Shown piece after piece: positions 49,587 to 60,544 of a DNA stretch of 64,000 nucleotides (position 1 is its first letter; each line of letters opens with the position of its first letter). A program made the translations under genes and the position numbers. The DNA is taken from NCBI GenBank assembly GCA_029216955.1, contig JANAVB010003400.1, positions 17,935,451 to 17,999,450 on the forward strand, in the 5' to 3' direction. Origin of the DNA: Iris pallida (lineage: Eukaryota > Streptophyta > Magnoliopsida > Asparagales > Iridaceae). The notes under the pieces are model-generated. The model worked only from the letters and a program-made list of their open reading frames with translations, was not told the origin of the DNA and did not search any database.

Positions 49587-49817
49587 AGCAAATTGAGGCG
49601 AGTACATTCTCTGATAAATTTTTGTTTATGATAACTTCTATGTTTCCTGTATTTAGTGTAGATATCTATGAGCTCTTGACACATTTGTTACACAGATTGG
49701 TATTATCTGGATCCCGTCATGAGACGTTATTCATTGTATATATTGGTGTAGCTTGTGCAAGCCTCATTGTTGTTCTTGTACTTGTATGGACACTGATTCT
49801 CGAGAAGACTTGCAACC
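49587..49817 (+). repeat. Element I LTR fragment between C and H
   Basis: Sequence that joined 6263 on its left before C inserted and about 61770 on its right before H inserted. A short open frame (49538-49822) crosses C's end and is not a gene. Confidence 0.4.
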
Positions 49818-50072
49818 TGTAGAAGCATGGAAAAGAATGATAAAACCTTATACGGCCCAGAAACTCCATGCGGCTCAGAACTTGGGGGGTTCATGCGGCT
49901 CAAAAATTCCTGAGAGCTTCATGCGGCTCAGATAGTTTTTATGCGGCTCAGAAAAAGCTACGTGGCCTTATGCGGTTCGAAAGAGACCCATACAGCTGGC
50001 TGGCCATTAATGCTCTAACACAAAGTGACAGCTCTGACATAGCTCTGACATGATGGCTCTGATATAAAGAAG
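49818..50072 (+). repeat. Element H 5' LTR, piece 1
   Basis: Matches 60721-60982. It contains several CATGCGGCTCAGAA words (49868-49950). It is interrupted by solo LTR G at the AGAAG duplication. Confidence 0.93.
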
Positions 50073-52527
50073 TGTCACGCCCCAGAACCAGAATACTGGA
50101 GAGCGGGGGAATGACTCAGCCAGCTATGTATTACGGGTAGATGAATACCGTATAATACGATCAATGCTGTCTAAAAGACGAGGGGGTGCATACTACATGA
50201 AAGTCTTACTATGGTCACTTCATATCTATTGTCTCAATCATTCAAACAAGAAACAAAAATAGAGAACATGTAAGATAAAGCAGTAAGGCATACCAAATGC
50301 TCAGTCAAAATGTTCTTGATATCTGGCTTTACAAAACATAGCCAGATGATGTAGCAAAGTATACCCAATTGTTATCAGCTGCAGTTTGACTTAATTACAA
50401 TTATGTAAAAGTAAGTACAAGACAATCCGACTAACATGTCGGTGCCAAATGGCAAGGTATTAAGTAAATAACAAAACGAGTGGGGAAGTAAGGAACCCAC
50501 TCGAGTCCTCCTGCGATCATCCCTCTAGTATTGACCATCTCGAAGGTGGAAGTAAGCTGAGTCCTCGGGAACCGGCTCTAGATCTGGCCATGCAAAACCA
50601 GAGAGGTTAGACCTCTAATAGCAAGTACCGCAAGGAAGCACGATATGAGGAATTAAAACCAGTAATAAGAGAATATGATATATAGACCTCTGCTTGCTAC
50701 TATGATTCATATAACATCACGACACTTCGAACCAACCTCCCAACCAAACAAGGACAGAAATTGGCCCGTCATGTCCTGACATTCTGGTCATCTCAGTTAA
50801 GTAACAGAGTAGGTACAGTACACAAACAAATTAATTTAAACGGCCATTCAACTTCTACGGCTTGCTATTGTGAGTTCCAAGTTACCCTGGAAATATGCAA
50901 TAAGGATTCCTCAGTTCTTACTATGTGCAAGCAAGGCTAGTCTATCCAGTCAATCAATTGCACCAATCATGAATTAGACGAGTCACAGCGGGACGCCCGT
51001 CATCAATATATAATAAATAATATAAGCAGATACCACTCCCTGCCCGTGTGACAGATTTGCAGTATCTGTAGGAGCCAGCCGGCCTGTCGGGCACTTAATA
51101 GTCCCAAAGAGGGCTGCCATGTAAGAATTCGGAAATCCATTCTCTCCATGCAATCATTATTTTATTTAACTTAGTAGTCTCTTCGTTGAGTGAAATCTCA
51201 TACCGTGGATCATGGTCATTCAGAATGAGTACTTCCGTACAATTACGATATGCCTAACTCTACAACGATACCCGTACGGTTAGGTTGTAGGTCTTGCATA
51301 GCGTAATGCAACAATCAAAACTAACCACGGAATAATCATGCCTTGACCATCAAGTACACATGCTGCTTTTGTAGAAAATAAATAAATAAATTGAAGCCTG
51401 CATGTGTGCCTGTATGTCAATATTCGGGATCGACCAATCGACTATAATAGTTCATAGTTAATATGAACTTGTCTCATTCATTCAATTCAATAAGACGACT
51501 AGCCAGTCTCTTAGTTCCAACTAGGAATGCATGATCAATTATTAGTCAAGGTCACAATCAATGTTAATTAATGCCAAGATAACAATCAATGTTAGTTAAT
51601 GTCAACTCGGGACAGAATCAGCCAAAAGACATTATGGGCTAGAGTTTATGCGGCCGGGAAAATAAAAGCTCATGCGGCCAGGATTTGCTCATGCGGCCAG
51701 AAATTGCTCATGCGGCCAGAATTTGCTCATGCAGCCACAAATTGCTTATGCGGCCAGAATTTGCTCATGCGGCCAGAATCTGCTTATGCGGTCAGAAATT
51801 GCTCATGCAGCCAGAAATTGCTCATACGGCCAGAAATTGCTTATGCGGCCAGAATCTGCTCATGCGGCCAGAATCTGCGTTGGCAGATGAACATAGAAAT
51901 GACCAAAAATGCTTTTGGCCATAACTTTCTCAAATTAAGTCGAAATCTAACTTTTCAAAAGCCAAATTTTGGTAGAATTGAATTCTCTACAACATAGAAC
52001 CACTTATTTTCGAAAACAACAAAGTTTGATAGATCAAACCCACAAAATCCATATAAAAAACCAAAACTTAAAACTTAGATCTACACCCAACCATCCATGG
52101 AAATCAAGAACTTCAAGACCTAAACTTGTAGAAGAGAAGATAAACAACATAGATTAAAAATAAATGGGGATGCATGAAATCCCTCATGGTGTGCAAGATG
52201 TACTTGCCTCTCCAAATGGGTGGGTGGGAGAGTAATGGAGGATGAAGAAGGAGAAGTAAATGTGAGTAATGAAGAGAGAAAGGGTTTTGGGGCTTTAAAT
52301 GAAGGAGTGGTGGTAGGTGGGGAGTTGGGTTCATGTTGAACCATCAAGGCCGGAAAATAAACCAACTCGGGTCGAACCCAAAAGCAAAGTAGAAAGTAAA
52401 ATGCAGAAAAATAATTAACGTGAAATTAAAGGAATTCAAATACAGAACAATACATGATAAATATTAAATAAATACATTTAAGCAGTACATGCATTTAAAA
52501 TACGTATTCTGGGAACGGGAAGTGACA
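50073..52527 (-). mobile_element. Solo LTR G inserted in the H 5' LTR
   Basis: Runs from TGTCACGCCCC at 50073 to GGGAAGTGACA at 52527, with AGAAG duplicated (50068-50072 and 52528-52532). H's LTR sequence resumes across the site as in its intact right LTR. There is no interior. It belongs to the same LTR group as B, C, E and F: its U5 end (CCAGAACCAGAATACTGGAG) is shared, and its minus-strand start has ACGTATTTT. It carries its own minisatellite at 51650-51895. Confidence 0.92.
51650..51895. repeat. ATGCGGCC minisatellite in solo LTR G
   Basis: About twelve units of 18-20 bp, typified by CTCATGCGGCCAGAATTTG. The core word is the same as in C's array. Apparent open frames (51599-51997 and others) come from the repeat. 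Confidence 0.93.
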
Positions 52528-52619
52528 AGAAGAGACGAGACATGCTCATAAAAAGACGAGAAAATCTTTGTGATAGCTGGCACAGTTCACAAATTCTAAG
52601 AAATTTCTTTACGCGGATC

Positions 52620-52865
52620 GCCTGAGTGACCCTCATACAGCTCGGTCGTGAGGCCACTCTCATGCGGCTCGGTTGTAAGGCCACCCTCATGCGGCTAGGT
52701 TGTGAGGCCACCCTCATGCGGCTCAGTTGTGAGGCCACCCTCATGCGGCTCGGTTGTGAGGCCACCCTCATGCGGTTCGGTTGTGAGGCTACCCTCATGC
52801 GGCTCGGTTGTGAGGCCACCCTCATGCGACTCGGACAGGGGTACAGTCCTTCATGCGGCTCGCAA
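52620..52865 (+). repeat. 27-bp CATGCGGC minisatellite in H 5' LTR
   Basis: Eight units joining CATGCGGCTCGGTTGTGAG to GCCACCCT. The 3' LTR has five. The length is a multiple of three, so both strands stay open; the peptides (MRLGCEAT and SRMRVASQP repeats) are artefacts. Confidence 0.94.
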
Positions 52866-53095
52866 CCTAGTGGCAGTTGGGACACGTGGCAGAAGTTGAC
52901 TAAGTCTTAACAACTAAGATTTATTGCAAGTAACAGATCATAGCAGTTCAGATCTATTTCAACCAACATAACAGTCCAGATTTATTGCAACAAACAGATC
53001 AAGATTAATCTTAACCAATCTCCAACTGCCTACTTCTCAAGGCACAGTTACAAGGATGTGGCCACGAGGCTGTACAGCCCACTCATCATAAATTC

Positions 53096-53105
53096 CTATA
53101 AATAG
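53096..53105 (+). promoter_or_regulatory. TATA box of element H 5' LTR
   Basis: CTATAAATAG, conserved at 61467-61476 in the 3' LTR. Transcription would start about 30 bases downstream, near the CACACAGAGCAGCAGAG stretch. Confidence 0.7.
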
Positions 53106-53397
53106 CAAGGTGCTAATCCCTTGTACATGCACACAGAGCAGCAGAGAGATATAGAGAGCATTTCTTCGCCGGAGTCGAGGTTGCGTTCGATCGTCCAAGG
53201 AGTAAGGCAGAGTTGATAGCACTTTTCCGAGCCTCTACCGTCACCCCCCAGAATCCAAATTAAACAATTGTACTTAGATTATTTTTCCTAGATTTTATTC
53301 CTAGGCTCTCTTTGTACGAGCGAGTTTGTAATTGTGAATTAAAGTTCAGTCCTCCCATAAAACTGTTCTGTTCTTTGATAATCAATGGCAAACACGA

Positions 53398-53416
53398 TGG
53401 AGACTCTGCTGGGGAC
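53398..53416 (+). other. Element H primer-binding site
   Basis: TGGAGACTCTGCTGGGGAC begins 3 bases after the 5' LTR. It closely resembles the tRNA-Arg-type site (TGGCGACTC...GGGGAC) known from Tat/Ogre-lineage elements. Confidence 0.6.
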
Positions 53417-53744
53417 TAACTTTTCTACTGCTGAGAAGTTGGTGACGCAATCGGACGCAGCCAAGCTCGGCTCCACGCAACAGATGCTGGTTGTTCGCTT
53501 CGACCAGCAAGCGTTTGAAGAGATGCTCTCCGAGGGGAGCACTAGCCCGGTCCAGAAGCTAGCCGGCACGAAGAAGGCCCGTAGGGAGTGGAGGCCCAAA
53601 ATCGTTGCTCCTCCCCAAGCTCTGGAAGAAGTGTTCTCTGCTGACCAAGACGGCGGAGAAGACTCACATGCGGCCCCACTTTAGGCCACAGAGGACCCTG
53701 CTGTCCCCAAGTCTGGCAGAAGAAAGCACTACGATGCTGGACTT

Positions 53745-54070
53745 GCGGGAGCAAGGGGGAACTCTGTGCGGAAGCCGCATAAGGGCACCCGCCGCATGAA
53801 GGTTCATACGGCCACCAATCTTAGCCGCATGGAGAAGGCTCATGCGTCCACAAGCTCCAGCCGTATACAGAAGCCTCATGCGGCCACAAATTCCAGCCAC
53901 ATACAGAAGGCTCATGCGGCCCCCATAATTTCCAGCCGCATGCAGGATGTTTATGCGGCCAACAAGTCCAGCCGCAGGGAGATGGCTTATGCGGCATCCA
54001 ATCCCAGCCGCAGGCCATCCACCATATACGGCTCAGGTTCGATCTTTGACCGGCTCTCATGCGGTCCTGA
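53745..54070 (+). repeat. CATGCGGC repeat inside the H gag frame
   Basis: About eight units of roughly 33 bp pairing CAGCCGCATG-like and CTCATGCGGCCACAA-like words. They stay in frame and encode repeated S-S-R-I/M-Q-K-x-H-A-A-T motifs. Confidence 0.88.
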
Positions 54071-56444
54071 CCTCAGAAGCTCTCACGAGGGTGTGCCAGA
54101 CTCTGTGCGGCATAATTTGGACTCTTCCTACTATGCACCCTCGGGTGCTAGAGCGAAGAAGTCTAGGACAGTACGAGCTCGTCGAGCTCAGTCAGTTGTC
54201 CCAACTTCTGACCATCAGGGAGTACCGCTAGTTGTTACGCGGGCCTCTGATAGAAAGTTGTACAAAACTACCCGTGTCCAGCCCCCGGCGGCCAATGGAC
54301 AGGGTGGTCAAGAATCTCCCAAGAATGATCATGGGCAAGTACTGTTGCTAGCCCCACGTCAGGGAGCAAACATGATACCAACACACTCGTGTGCTCGGGA
54401 CTCCCGGGCCCATAAAACGAGTGTAAGGGTTGCTCGAGAAGCACTTGACTTGCGTGATATGATCCTTCACAAATGCAAGAAAAGAGAAGAAAGCTTGGTG
54501 TACAGAGAGTCCTTCCATGGACATTAATGTACTCAAGTCATTGTCAACTGCTGCTGCAATAAGGCAGCAGTACAAGAGGGCCGGCAGTCCGTCTTCCAAC
54601 GACTGCAGCGGCCAGGACCGATCCTAGAACAAAGCTCGGGAGAAGAGGTGCTTCCTTTCGCCTCCTGCAATTCTACCCGGAAGGTCCCTACCAGTAAGGG
54701 AGGGAAGAAAGTAAATGTTTTCAGCCCGACGATCTCCACTAGCACGGCTAAGAAACTCTCATCCAAGCGGTTGTCCACAACCACCACGGGAGGAGTTTAT
54801 CAAGGCACCCGCTATAAGACGAAATCTTCAACACCTGGAGATTCGTCATCTACATCCCTGGGGGTAGCCGAAGCTGGGGGTAGCACTCCCCGGAACATCC
54901 ACGACAATCCGGTGTTCCAAGAAGATCAACCTGGGGAGATAATTCCTCCAACAGATGCAGCAGATTCTGACGTCCCTGAAGACGTCCACAAGTGCCAAGA
55001 TGAGGCAACCTCCTATGCAGGGGGTGGCACTTCCTCCGAGACCGAACCGGAGGAGAACATTCCTACATATCCCGACGACTTCTCCATTCGGGGGTATGAT
55101 TCGGAGAGCACATCCTCCACAGTTCCTTCCACTGTTCCTCGTATAAGAACAGTATTTATGACCGAGAATGACCAGGACGGTCCCAGTGATCGACAGCGCC
55201 TCGACACTCTTGAGGCCATACTTCATACCCTGTTCAAGTCAGTAGACGAGATCAATGTAGCCCTGCCGACTCTCCAAGGAAGAATGCCTGGCCAAACAAG
55301 CCTGGGTCCCGCCGTCAATGCGGACTCAAACACCACCGCACCAACCCCGGGTGACAATCCACCCGGAATGTCGGCTCCCACTGCTGCAGACGAGGCTAGA
55401 GAGACAAGAAGAGAGGTCCAAGAGCTTCGGGCAATGTTTTACGTCCGAGAAAACTCTCAGGACCTCAGGATACGACAGCCGTATCCTGCTGCATGGAGAG
55501 ATGTCTCCTTCCCTCCTCGATACAAACCATTCAACATCAACCCTTACGATGGGAAGACATCTGCAAGCCGATACGTGACCTACTTTAAGGTCACGACAGA
55601 TCATCTGCTGCATGACGACGCCATCCTTACACGTTTATTCATTGGGGCATTGGAGGGAGTCGCATTCGACTGGTACCGTAACTTGCCGGACAACTGCATC
55701 CATTCCTTCGCCGGCTTCAAACATATGTTCTTGGAGAGATTCTATGAGGTGGGACAAGATGTGACCATGTCAACCCTCATGGACGTTGTCCAAGGAGAAA
55801 AGGAGCTGACAAGAAACTACATCGAGCAGTTTCGCCAAACCGCGATGAAGTTGCCCTCCGGTAATCCAGACTCTTCCTTAATTGAAATTTGCCAAAAGAG
55901 GCTGCTCCCCACAATCAGCCTCTGGATGGGCGAAAGTCAATTTAAGGACTGGAAGACTTTCATCATCAGCGCCACTAGTGCAGAAGATAAGTTAAAGAAA
56001 GCTCGCCAACTAGGTTTGCACATCTCGGATACGGAGGACAAGGGCAAACGTCCTAATGCCAACAACAACAACGGCGGTAATTCCTCCAACAACCGAGACA
56101 ACAAGGGCAAACAGGCTATGGTGGTCGACACAGCCCCGAAGCCCGAACCGAAGCAGGCAGAAAAGCAGTGGCCGCAGATGACTTACTCCTTCGAGGATAG
56201 TCATGTCAAGCCCATCTTTGACATGCTCTTACAAGGAGACAGAATTCAGCTCCCTCCGCCAAGGCGTGAACCTCGACCTACAGAGATGGAGAGCCCCAAG
56301 TACTGTCACTACCATCGCAACGTTCACCACGCTACACAAGACTGCTTCCAATTGAAGCGGTACATCCAAAACCTCATCGACTCCAAGGCCCTGGCCATTA
56401 ATTTCGAGGAGGTGACGGTCGCTGCCAACATGGTGTCAGTCTAA

Positions 56445-56879
56445 TTCGGCAGCTTCCCGCCGACGAGGACGCAAGACGGCGTAGTGCCTGTCCCCCGGGC
56501 AAAAATGGAGGTCGCTAATCTTCCACCTCCCCGAGACCAGGCTACTGGGCTGGTACCCCTTACCACATCACGAGGGGAGGTCATATAGGTCCCCCCGGAC
56601 TTAGTATCTGAAGTAACTTAGCCAGCATCACCCTCTACTGGTAAGAAGAAGGGCAGGAAAGTCAAGTCCTGTCGCACAATCTCGACCGACGTCGAAGAAG
56701 CGACAGCTGTCGTTACCCGGCCTGGTGCGCAAACTCAACCCGCACCGGGTAACTCGGCTGAAGAACATCAGCCGGCCACTGCTGATACCCCAGGACCTTC
56801 TCAGCCTCCATCGACCGATAAGCCCAAGCCAAAGGAGACCCGCTTTGACAAGCCGCTCTGAAAAGACACGCCTCACGGA
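56445..56879 (+). pseudogene. Element H gag-protease linker
   Basis: Keeps the gag frame for 145 codons into protease, with TAG at 56586-56588 and 56619-56621 and TGA at 56859-56861. The peptide is Pro/Thr/Lys-rich, as expected of a linker. Confidence 0.65.
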
Positions 56880-57641
56880 ATGGAGAAGCCCTACAATTTT
56901 GACATTTTGGCACAATTGGCCAACACACCAGCCAAATTGTCATTATATGAGCTCCTGAGACTCTCCAAAGATGTTCGTGTCGTACTGAGTGAAGCACTTC
57001 AGAATGCCAACATATATCTGGCTCAGGTCAATCTCACAGGGAAGAGCTCGCCGACAAATCTCCAGGACATAGCTTGTACATGTGCAATGCCCAACATTGT
57101 CTTCACTCCGCAGGATATGCTTATCAAGACCAACCTGCACGATCGCCCTCTGTATTATACTAGATACGTCGGCGAAATCAAGGTGGATCGGATGCACATT
57201 GATCCCGGCTCTTCGATAAGCATTATTCCGAAGAGCTTGCTTCACCATCTGCGCATCCCTATGCATCGGCTGACTCCTACAAGCACCGCCATCAGCGGTT
57301 TCAATTCCGGAAGAAGCTATCCCATTGGAAAGATTCGCCTGAAATGCCAAATTGGCGACCTTCAGTCGGAAGTAACCTGCTATGTCATCGACGCAGACAC
57401 CTCCTACAATATTCTTCTGGGGCGTCCGTGGATACATAATTACATGATCGTGCCCTCCATATTGCACCAGTGCTTCAAGCACGTCGACAAGCACGGCTTC
57501 GTGAAGACGGAATTTGCCGACATCGATCCTTTCAAAGGAGTCGAATCCTACTATTCAGATTCCTGCTTGTACGAGAAATCAAATAGGCACCTGATCAAAA
57601 GAGGATGTTCAAGAGCAAACGGAGGCCATTGCAGGGCCTGA
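56880..57641 (+). pseudogene. Element H protease
   Basis: In the same frame as gag. MEKPYNFDILAQLANTPAKL is a conserved lead-in. The aspartic protease core follows with IDPGSSISIIPKSLL (Asp codon 57201-57203), IGKIRLKCQIGDLQSEVTCY and YNILLGRPWIH. D-P-G in place of D-T/S-G appears to be normal for Tat-lineage elements, in my recollection. The frame ends at TGA 57639-57641. RT would be expected next but is missing: the sequence runs straight into the 3' end of the antisense gene, overlapping it by about 33 bases. Confidence 0.82.
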
Positions 57642-59476
57642 GGAACCCTTGAGAACCCTGAGGAACCGACTGGGCAAGTAAGGCTCCAAGAAGATAGAGT
57701 TGCGGTTGCGATATACCAGGTGTGCAGGATGGATGTTCTGCAACCAGAGGAGCATTTTATCAGACAAGAGGTAGGGGGGCCCAGTACCTTCAAGATGTAC
57801 ACCATTCACTTCTTCATCTGTAAAAGGAGGGAGAGACACGAAAAAGGTGTATCTATCCACTCTCACCAGCGTCTTCCGACAGGCTGGCATCGTACTGCAC
57901 TCCCAAGGCATACGGCGATACTGGAAGATGAAAGCATCATCCGCAGTGACGTCGTCTTCTGGACCATGCCTCATCAAAGACCGGCAGTGCATCAACAGCC
58001 ATCCTATCAAATAATGATAGGGCAGCTCGATTCGCTCAAAGTCTTTCGCCGTATCACGGGCAATGACCTTGGACGAGAAAGTACGGAGGCCACGATGAAT
58101 GCTGCACACCATGGCGGGGATGAGAGCTAGTCTGACCCCGAAGACTAGCTTTACCGCAGGAAGGATAAAATTACGGGTGATCCTCTCAATAGAGCCAGCC
58201 CCTCCCGAAACTACGCAGTTCCGTAGCCATACCATCAGAAAGCCTGCCAGAAGAGCCTTCTCGGACAACTGCTGAGTATCCTGATAAAAATAAGTAAAAG
58301 AGTCAGATTGACTCCCAAATCTGTCGTCGGTGGTTTTCACCCTCTTGGCGGTTGACACCTGGTCTTGTACCTCCTCTCGAGTTCGAGGACTTCGGGGAGA
58401 AACCCAGCCTGAGGCGCCGAGCTTAAAGAGGTAACTGACCCAGGCCTTCGTTTGGGGAAGATTCCCTTCCGAGCTGTCGTTCTTCTTTTTCGACATCTGC
58501 TGGCACGTGCTGTGATGACACAACAATTCCCGGTAGACAGCAACAAAGCCCGGGAATCTCTGCTCTAACTCCTCGAACTCTTCATTCGTGGGGGTATACA
58601 CTTCGAAGACTTCATTCCCCCAGGGCAGCCTGGAGACTTTACGTATCTCGTGAAGAGCGAGTCCCATCTCTCTTCCCGGTGTAAAGAAGGTCCCCGTTCG
58701 GCGGTTATACATTTCTAGAAGAGCCATGAAGAGCTTCTTGTTTACGGGCAAACCATAACAGGTGCCCCGAATGGCATGGTACAAGCCGATCTGGCACAGG
58801 AGATTCTCGTAGGTCCGTAAAGTCTACATAGTCAAGTTGGTCCACGAAGGGATGGGGTTTATCCAATTCAGCAGCACCAACTGACCGATGGGGTAGGATC
58901 CTTTCTAAGCAAGCTGGTTCATGAAAGTGTCAGCTTGAGAGAACCTGAAGTTGGGACCCTGCGCATTTAAGAAACTAGCAGGGGCCAACCCCATCACGTA
59001 GCAGCTGATCGGTTTCCTGGTCGCGACTACCGACCCCAAGTTTATGTTATAATGAATATCGCCCATAAACATTCCATGCCGGCTCGGAGTCAAGGAATCC
59101 ACCATCTTCTTATCCATTGGCAACATGTTGAACCACGATAGTGGGAAGTGACATTCCATTTGAGGGATGTGGATCGCCACCCCGTTAGAAGAAAAACTCC
59201 AACTTTCAGATATGTCCAAAATGCTGGAGTTCTTTACAGTCAGGGAATCTCCGAAGATGAACGCAGGTTTCAGGTGTTGGTCCCCCAATTTCCCTGAGTT
59301 CATCATGCCAGCGAGAAAATAGAAAGACTGGTTTTTGATATCTCTCAGCTTTTCCTCAGATTCATCTTTGGGAAGTTGGTTTGACACATACTCAACTATG
59401 TGGTCGAACCTCATACCCACAGCAGATTGGGCACGACCTACCAAGAGTTCTCCAGCAGGATTGACTGGCAACTTTA
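57609..59476 (-). pseudogene. Antisense gene of element H, exon 2 (plant-mobile-domain-like)
   Basis: On the minus strand one frame runs from the acceptor (59477-59478) to 57609, interrupted by TAG at 58905-58907 and 58824-58826. The first part includes KLPVNPAGELLVGRAQSAVG and FPLSWFNMLPMDKKMVDSLT. The second has WINPIPSWTNLTM, YENLLCQIGLYHAIRGTCYG, TFFTPGREMGLALHEIRKVS and RLPWGNEVFEVYTP, which resembles the plant mobile domain or the 'putative gypsy type transposon' proteins. Tat-lineage elements are known to carry extra antisense frames between pol and the 3' LTR. The function is unknown. It is tail-to-tail with the protease frame. Confidence 0.72.
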
Positions 59477-60119
59477 CTGAAAAAAGACAAAAGAAACAAG
59501 TTAGAAGATGGCCAGAGAAAACCACTTAGTGTATTCGGAGTTCATGCGGCTCTTATTAGGTGGGCCTTATGCGACACAGTTTAAAGGAGTTCATGCGGCT
59601 CCGATTAGGTGGGCCTTATTCGGTACAGTTTAAAGAAGTTCATGCGGCTCTGATTAGGCAGGCCTTATGCGGCACAGTTTAAAGGAGTTCATGCGGCTCT
59701 GATAAGGTGGGCCATATGCGACACAGTTTAAAGGAGTTCATGCGGCTCTGTTTGGTGGGGCTTCATGCGGCTCTGTTTATAAAGGAGCTTATGCGGCTCT
59801 GTTTGGTGGGGCTTCATGCGGCCCAACTTATATGCGGCTCTGTTTTGGTGGGTCTTCATGCGGCCCGGTTCATAAAGTGCTTATGCGGCAACATGACGGC
59901 TCTCATACGGCTCGGACATGAGGTACACTCCATGCGGCTCGGACATGAGACGTTCATGCGGCCCATACAGCACAGCATATGCGGATTCATCACACCGAAC
60001 TTAAACAGTTCAATGAAGATGAAGAATATGCCAAAGAGAAAGGCTTGCACATAAAACATGCGATGTAGCCGTTATGGTTAGGGTTTGAGTCCATGCAGTC
60101 TTTCTCCCAACATTCTTAC
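59477..60119 (-). other. Intron of the antisense gene
   Basis: The donor is GTAAGAATG after exon-1 base 60120. The acceptor is TTTGTCTTTTTTCAG, a strong pyrimidine tract, ending at 59477. The intron is 643 nt. The splice joins phase 1 of exon 1 (a single G) to TA of exon 2, giving an unbroken frame. It contains the CATGCGGC repeats at 59540-59990. Confidence 0.72.
59540..59990. repeat. CATGCGGC minisatellite in the antisense intron
   Basis: Four or more units of about 55-60 bp (GTTCATGCGGCTCTGATTAG then GTGGGCCTTATGCGACACAG and TTTAAAGGA), followed by shorter CATGCGGCTCTGTTTGGTGG units. Confidence 0.9.
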
Positions 60120-60258
60120 CGTTAATGGTAGGATGAACGTCGGGGTGAATTGGGATCGCTGACGAGGAGGCAACTCCCTTGCCCTTCGCCGCCGCACTGG
60201 AGGATGTCTTGGGAGCCATTGATGATTGAAGGAGAGGAAGAGACGGCGACTTGGGCAT
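60120..60258 (-). CDS. Antisense gene of element H, exon 1
   Basis: Two in-frame ATGs are possible: 60258 (MPKSPSLPLLQSS) and 60219 (MAPKTSSSAAAKGKGVASSS). From the second, 33 codons plus one base reach the donor. The Ser/Ala/Lys-rich start looks like an unstructured N-terminus. An upstream TATA box lies about 60-70 bases before the first ATG. The exon is intact; the two stops are in exon 2. Confidence 0.65.
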
Positions 60259-60320
60259 AAAAGTTTGAAGAAAGAAGAAAGTAAAGAGAGTAAAGAACTT
60301 CTCTCTTCAAAAATTACTCA

Positions 60321-60330
60321 TATTTATAGG
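60321..60330 (-). promoter_or_regulatory. TATA box of the antisense gene
   Basis: CCTATAAATA on the minus strand. A start about 30 bases downstream would fall in the GAGAGAAG/CTCTTTACTTTC leader, with the first ATG at 60258. Confidence 0.6.
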
Positions 60331-60544
60331 CTAGCAAGGGCGTGTGAACCGGTAGACGTTTCGGGTTGCGTGCGGCCTAGAAGATGAAGCCGACCCTTGG
60401 GATTCTATCCCCTTTGATGCAAAAAAAGAATGCTCAAAATTATTAAGGCAAATCTAAATATTTAATGCCGACTCTTGGGATCCTATCCAAAAGACGGCTT
60501 TAAATCAAAAATAAATCAGGAACAATTAATGAGACGTCTACGTG

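Larger units (their letters stand above)
52533..53394 (+). repeat. Element H 5' LTR, piece 2
   Basis: Continues H's LTR after G. It holds the 27-bp array (52620-52865), a TATA box (53096-53105) and the U5 end, and closes with ATGGCAAACA, so it contains an ATG in its last ten bases. Confidence 0.93.
53385..56444 (+). pseudogene. Element H gag (two internal stops)
   Basis: One frame runs from the ATG at 53385 to TAA at 56442-56444, broken only by TAG 53682-53684 and TAA 54525-54527; no frameshift is needed. The N-terminal part has no known domain and includes a His/Ala/Ser repeat region (53770-54020). The conserved gag core lies late: PFNINPYDGKTSASRYVTYF, LTRLFIGALEGVAFDWYRNL and FLERFYEVGQDVTMSTLMDV, which match the retrotransposon gag family. 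YCHYHRNVHHATQDCFQLKR is the C-H-H-C knuckle typical of Tat/Athila-type gag. The start ATG is partly in the LTR and precedes the primer-binding site, so the true start may be further in. Confidence 0.85.

Noticed and set aside
49538..49822. 94-residue frame with a hydrophobic C-terminus considered as a membrane protein
   Set aside because: It crosses the end of element C and the TSD, so it is a chance join.
51599..51997. 132-residue frame with CGQKLLMRPE repeats
   Set aside because: Artefact of the G minisatellite; no start context or domain.
52478..52910. Open frames with MRLGCEAT and SRMRVASQP repeats
   Set aside because: The 27-bp LTR repeat stays open in several frames; the same occurs at 60831-61281.
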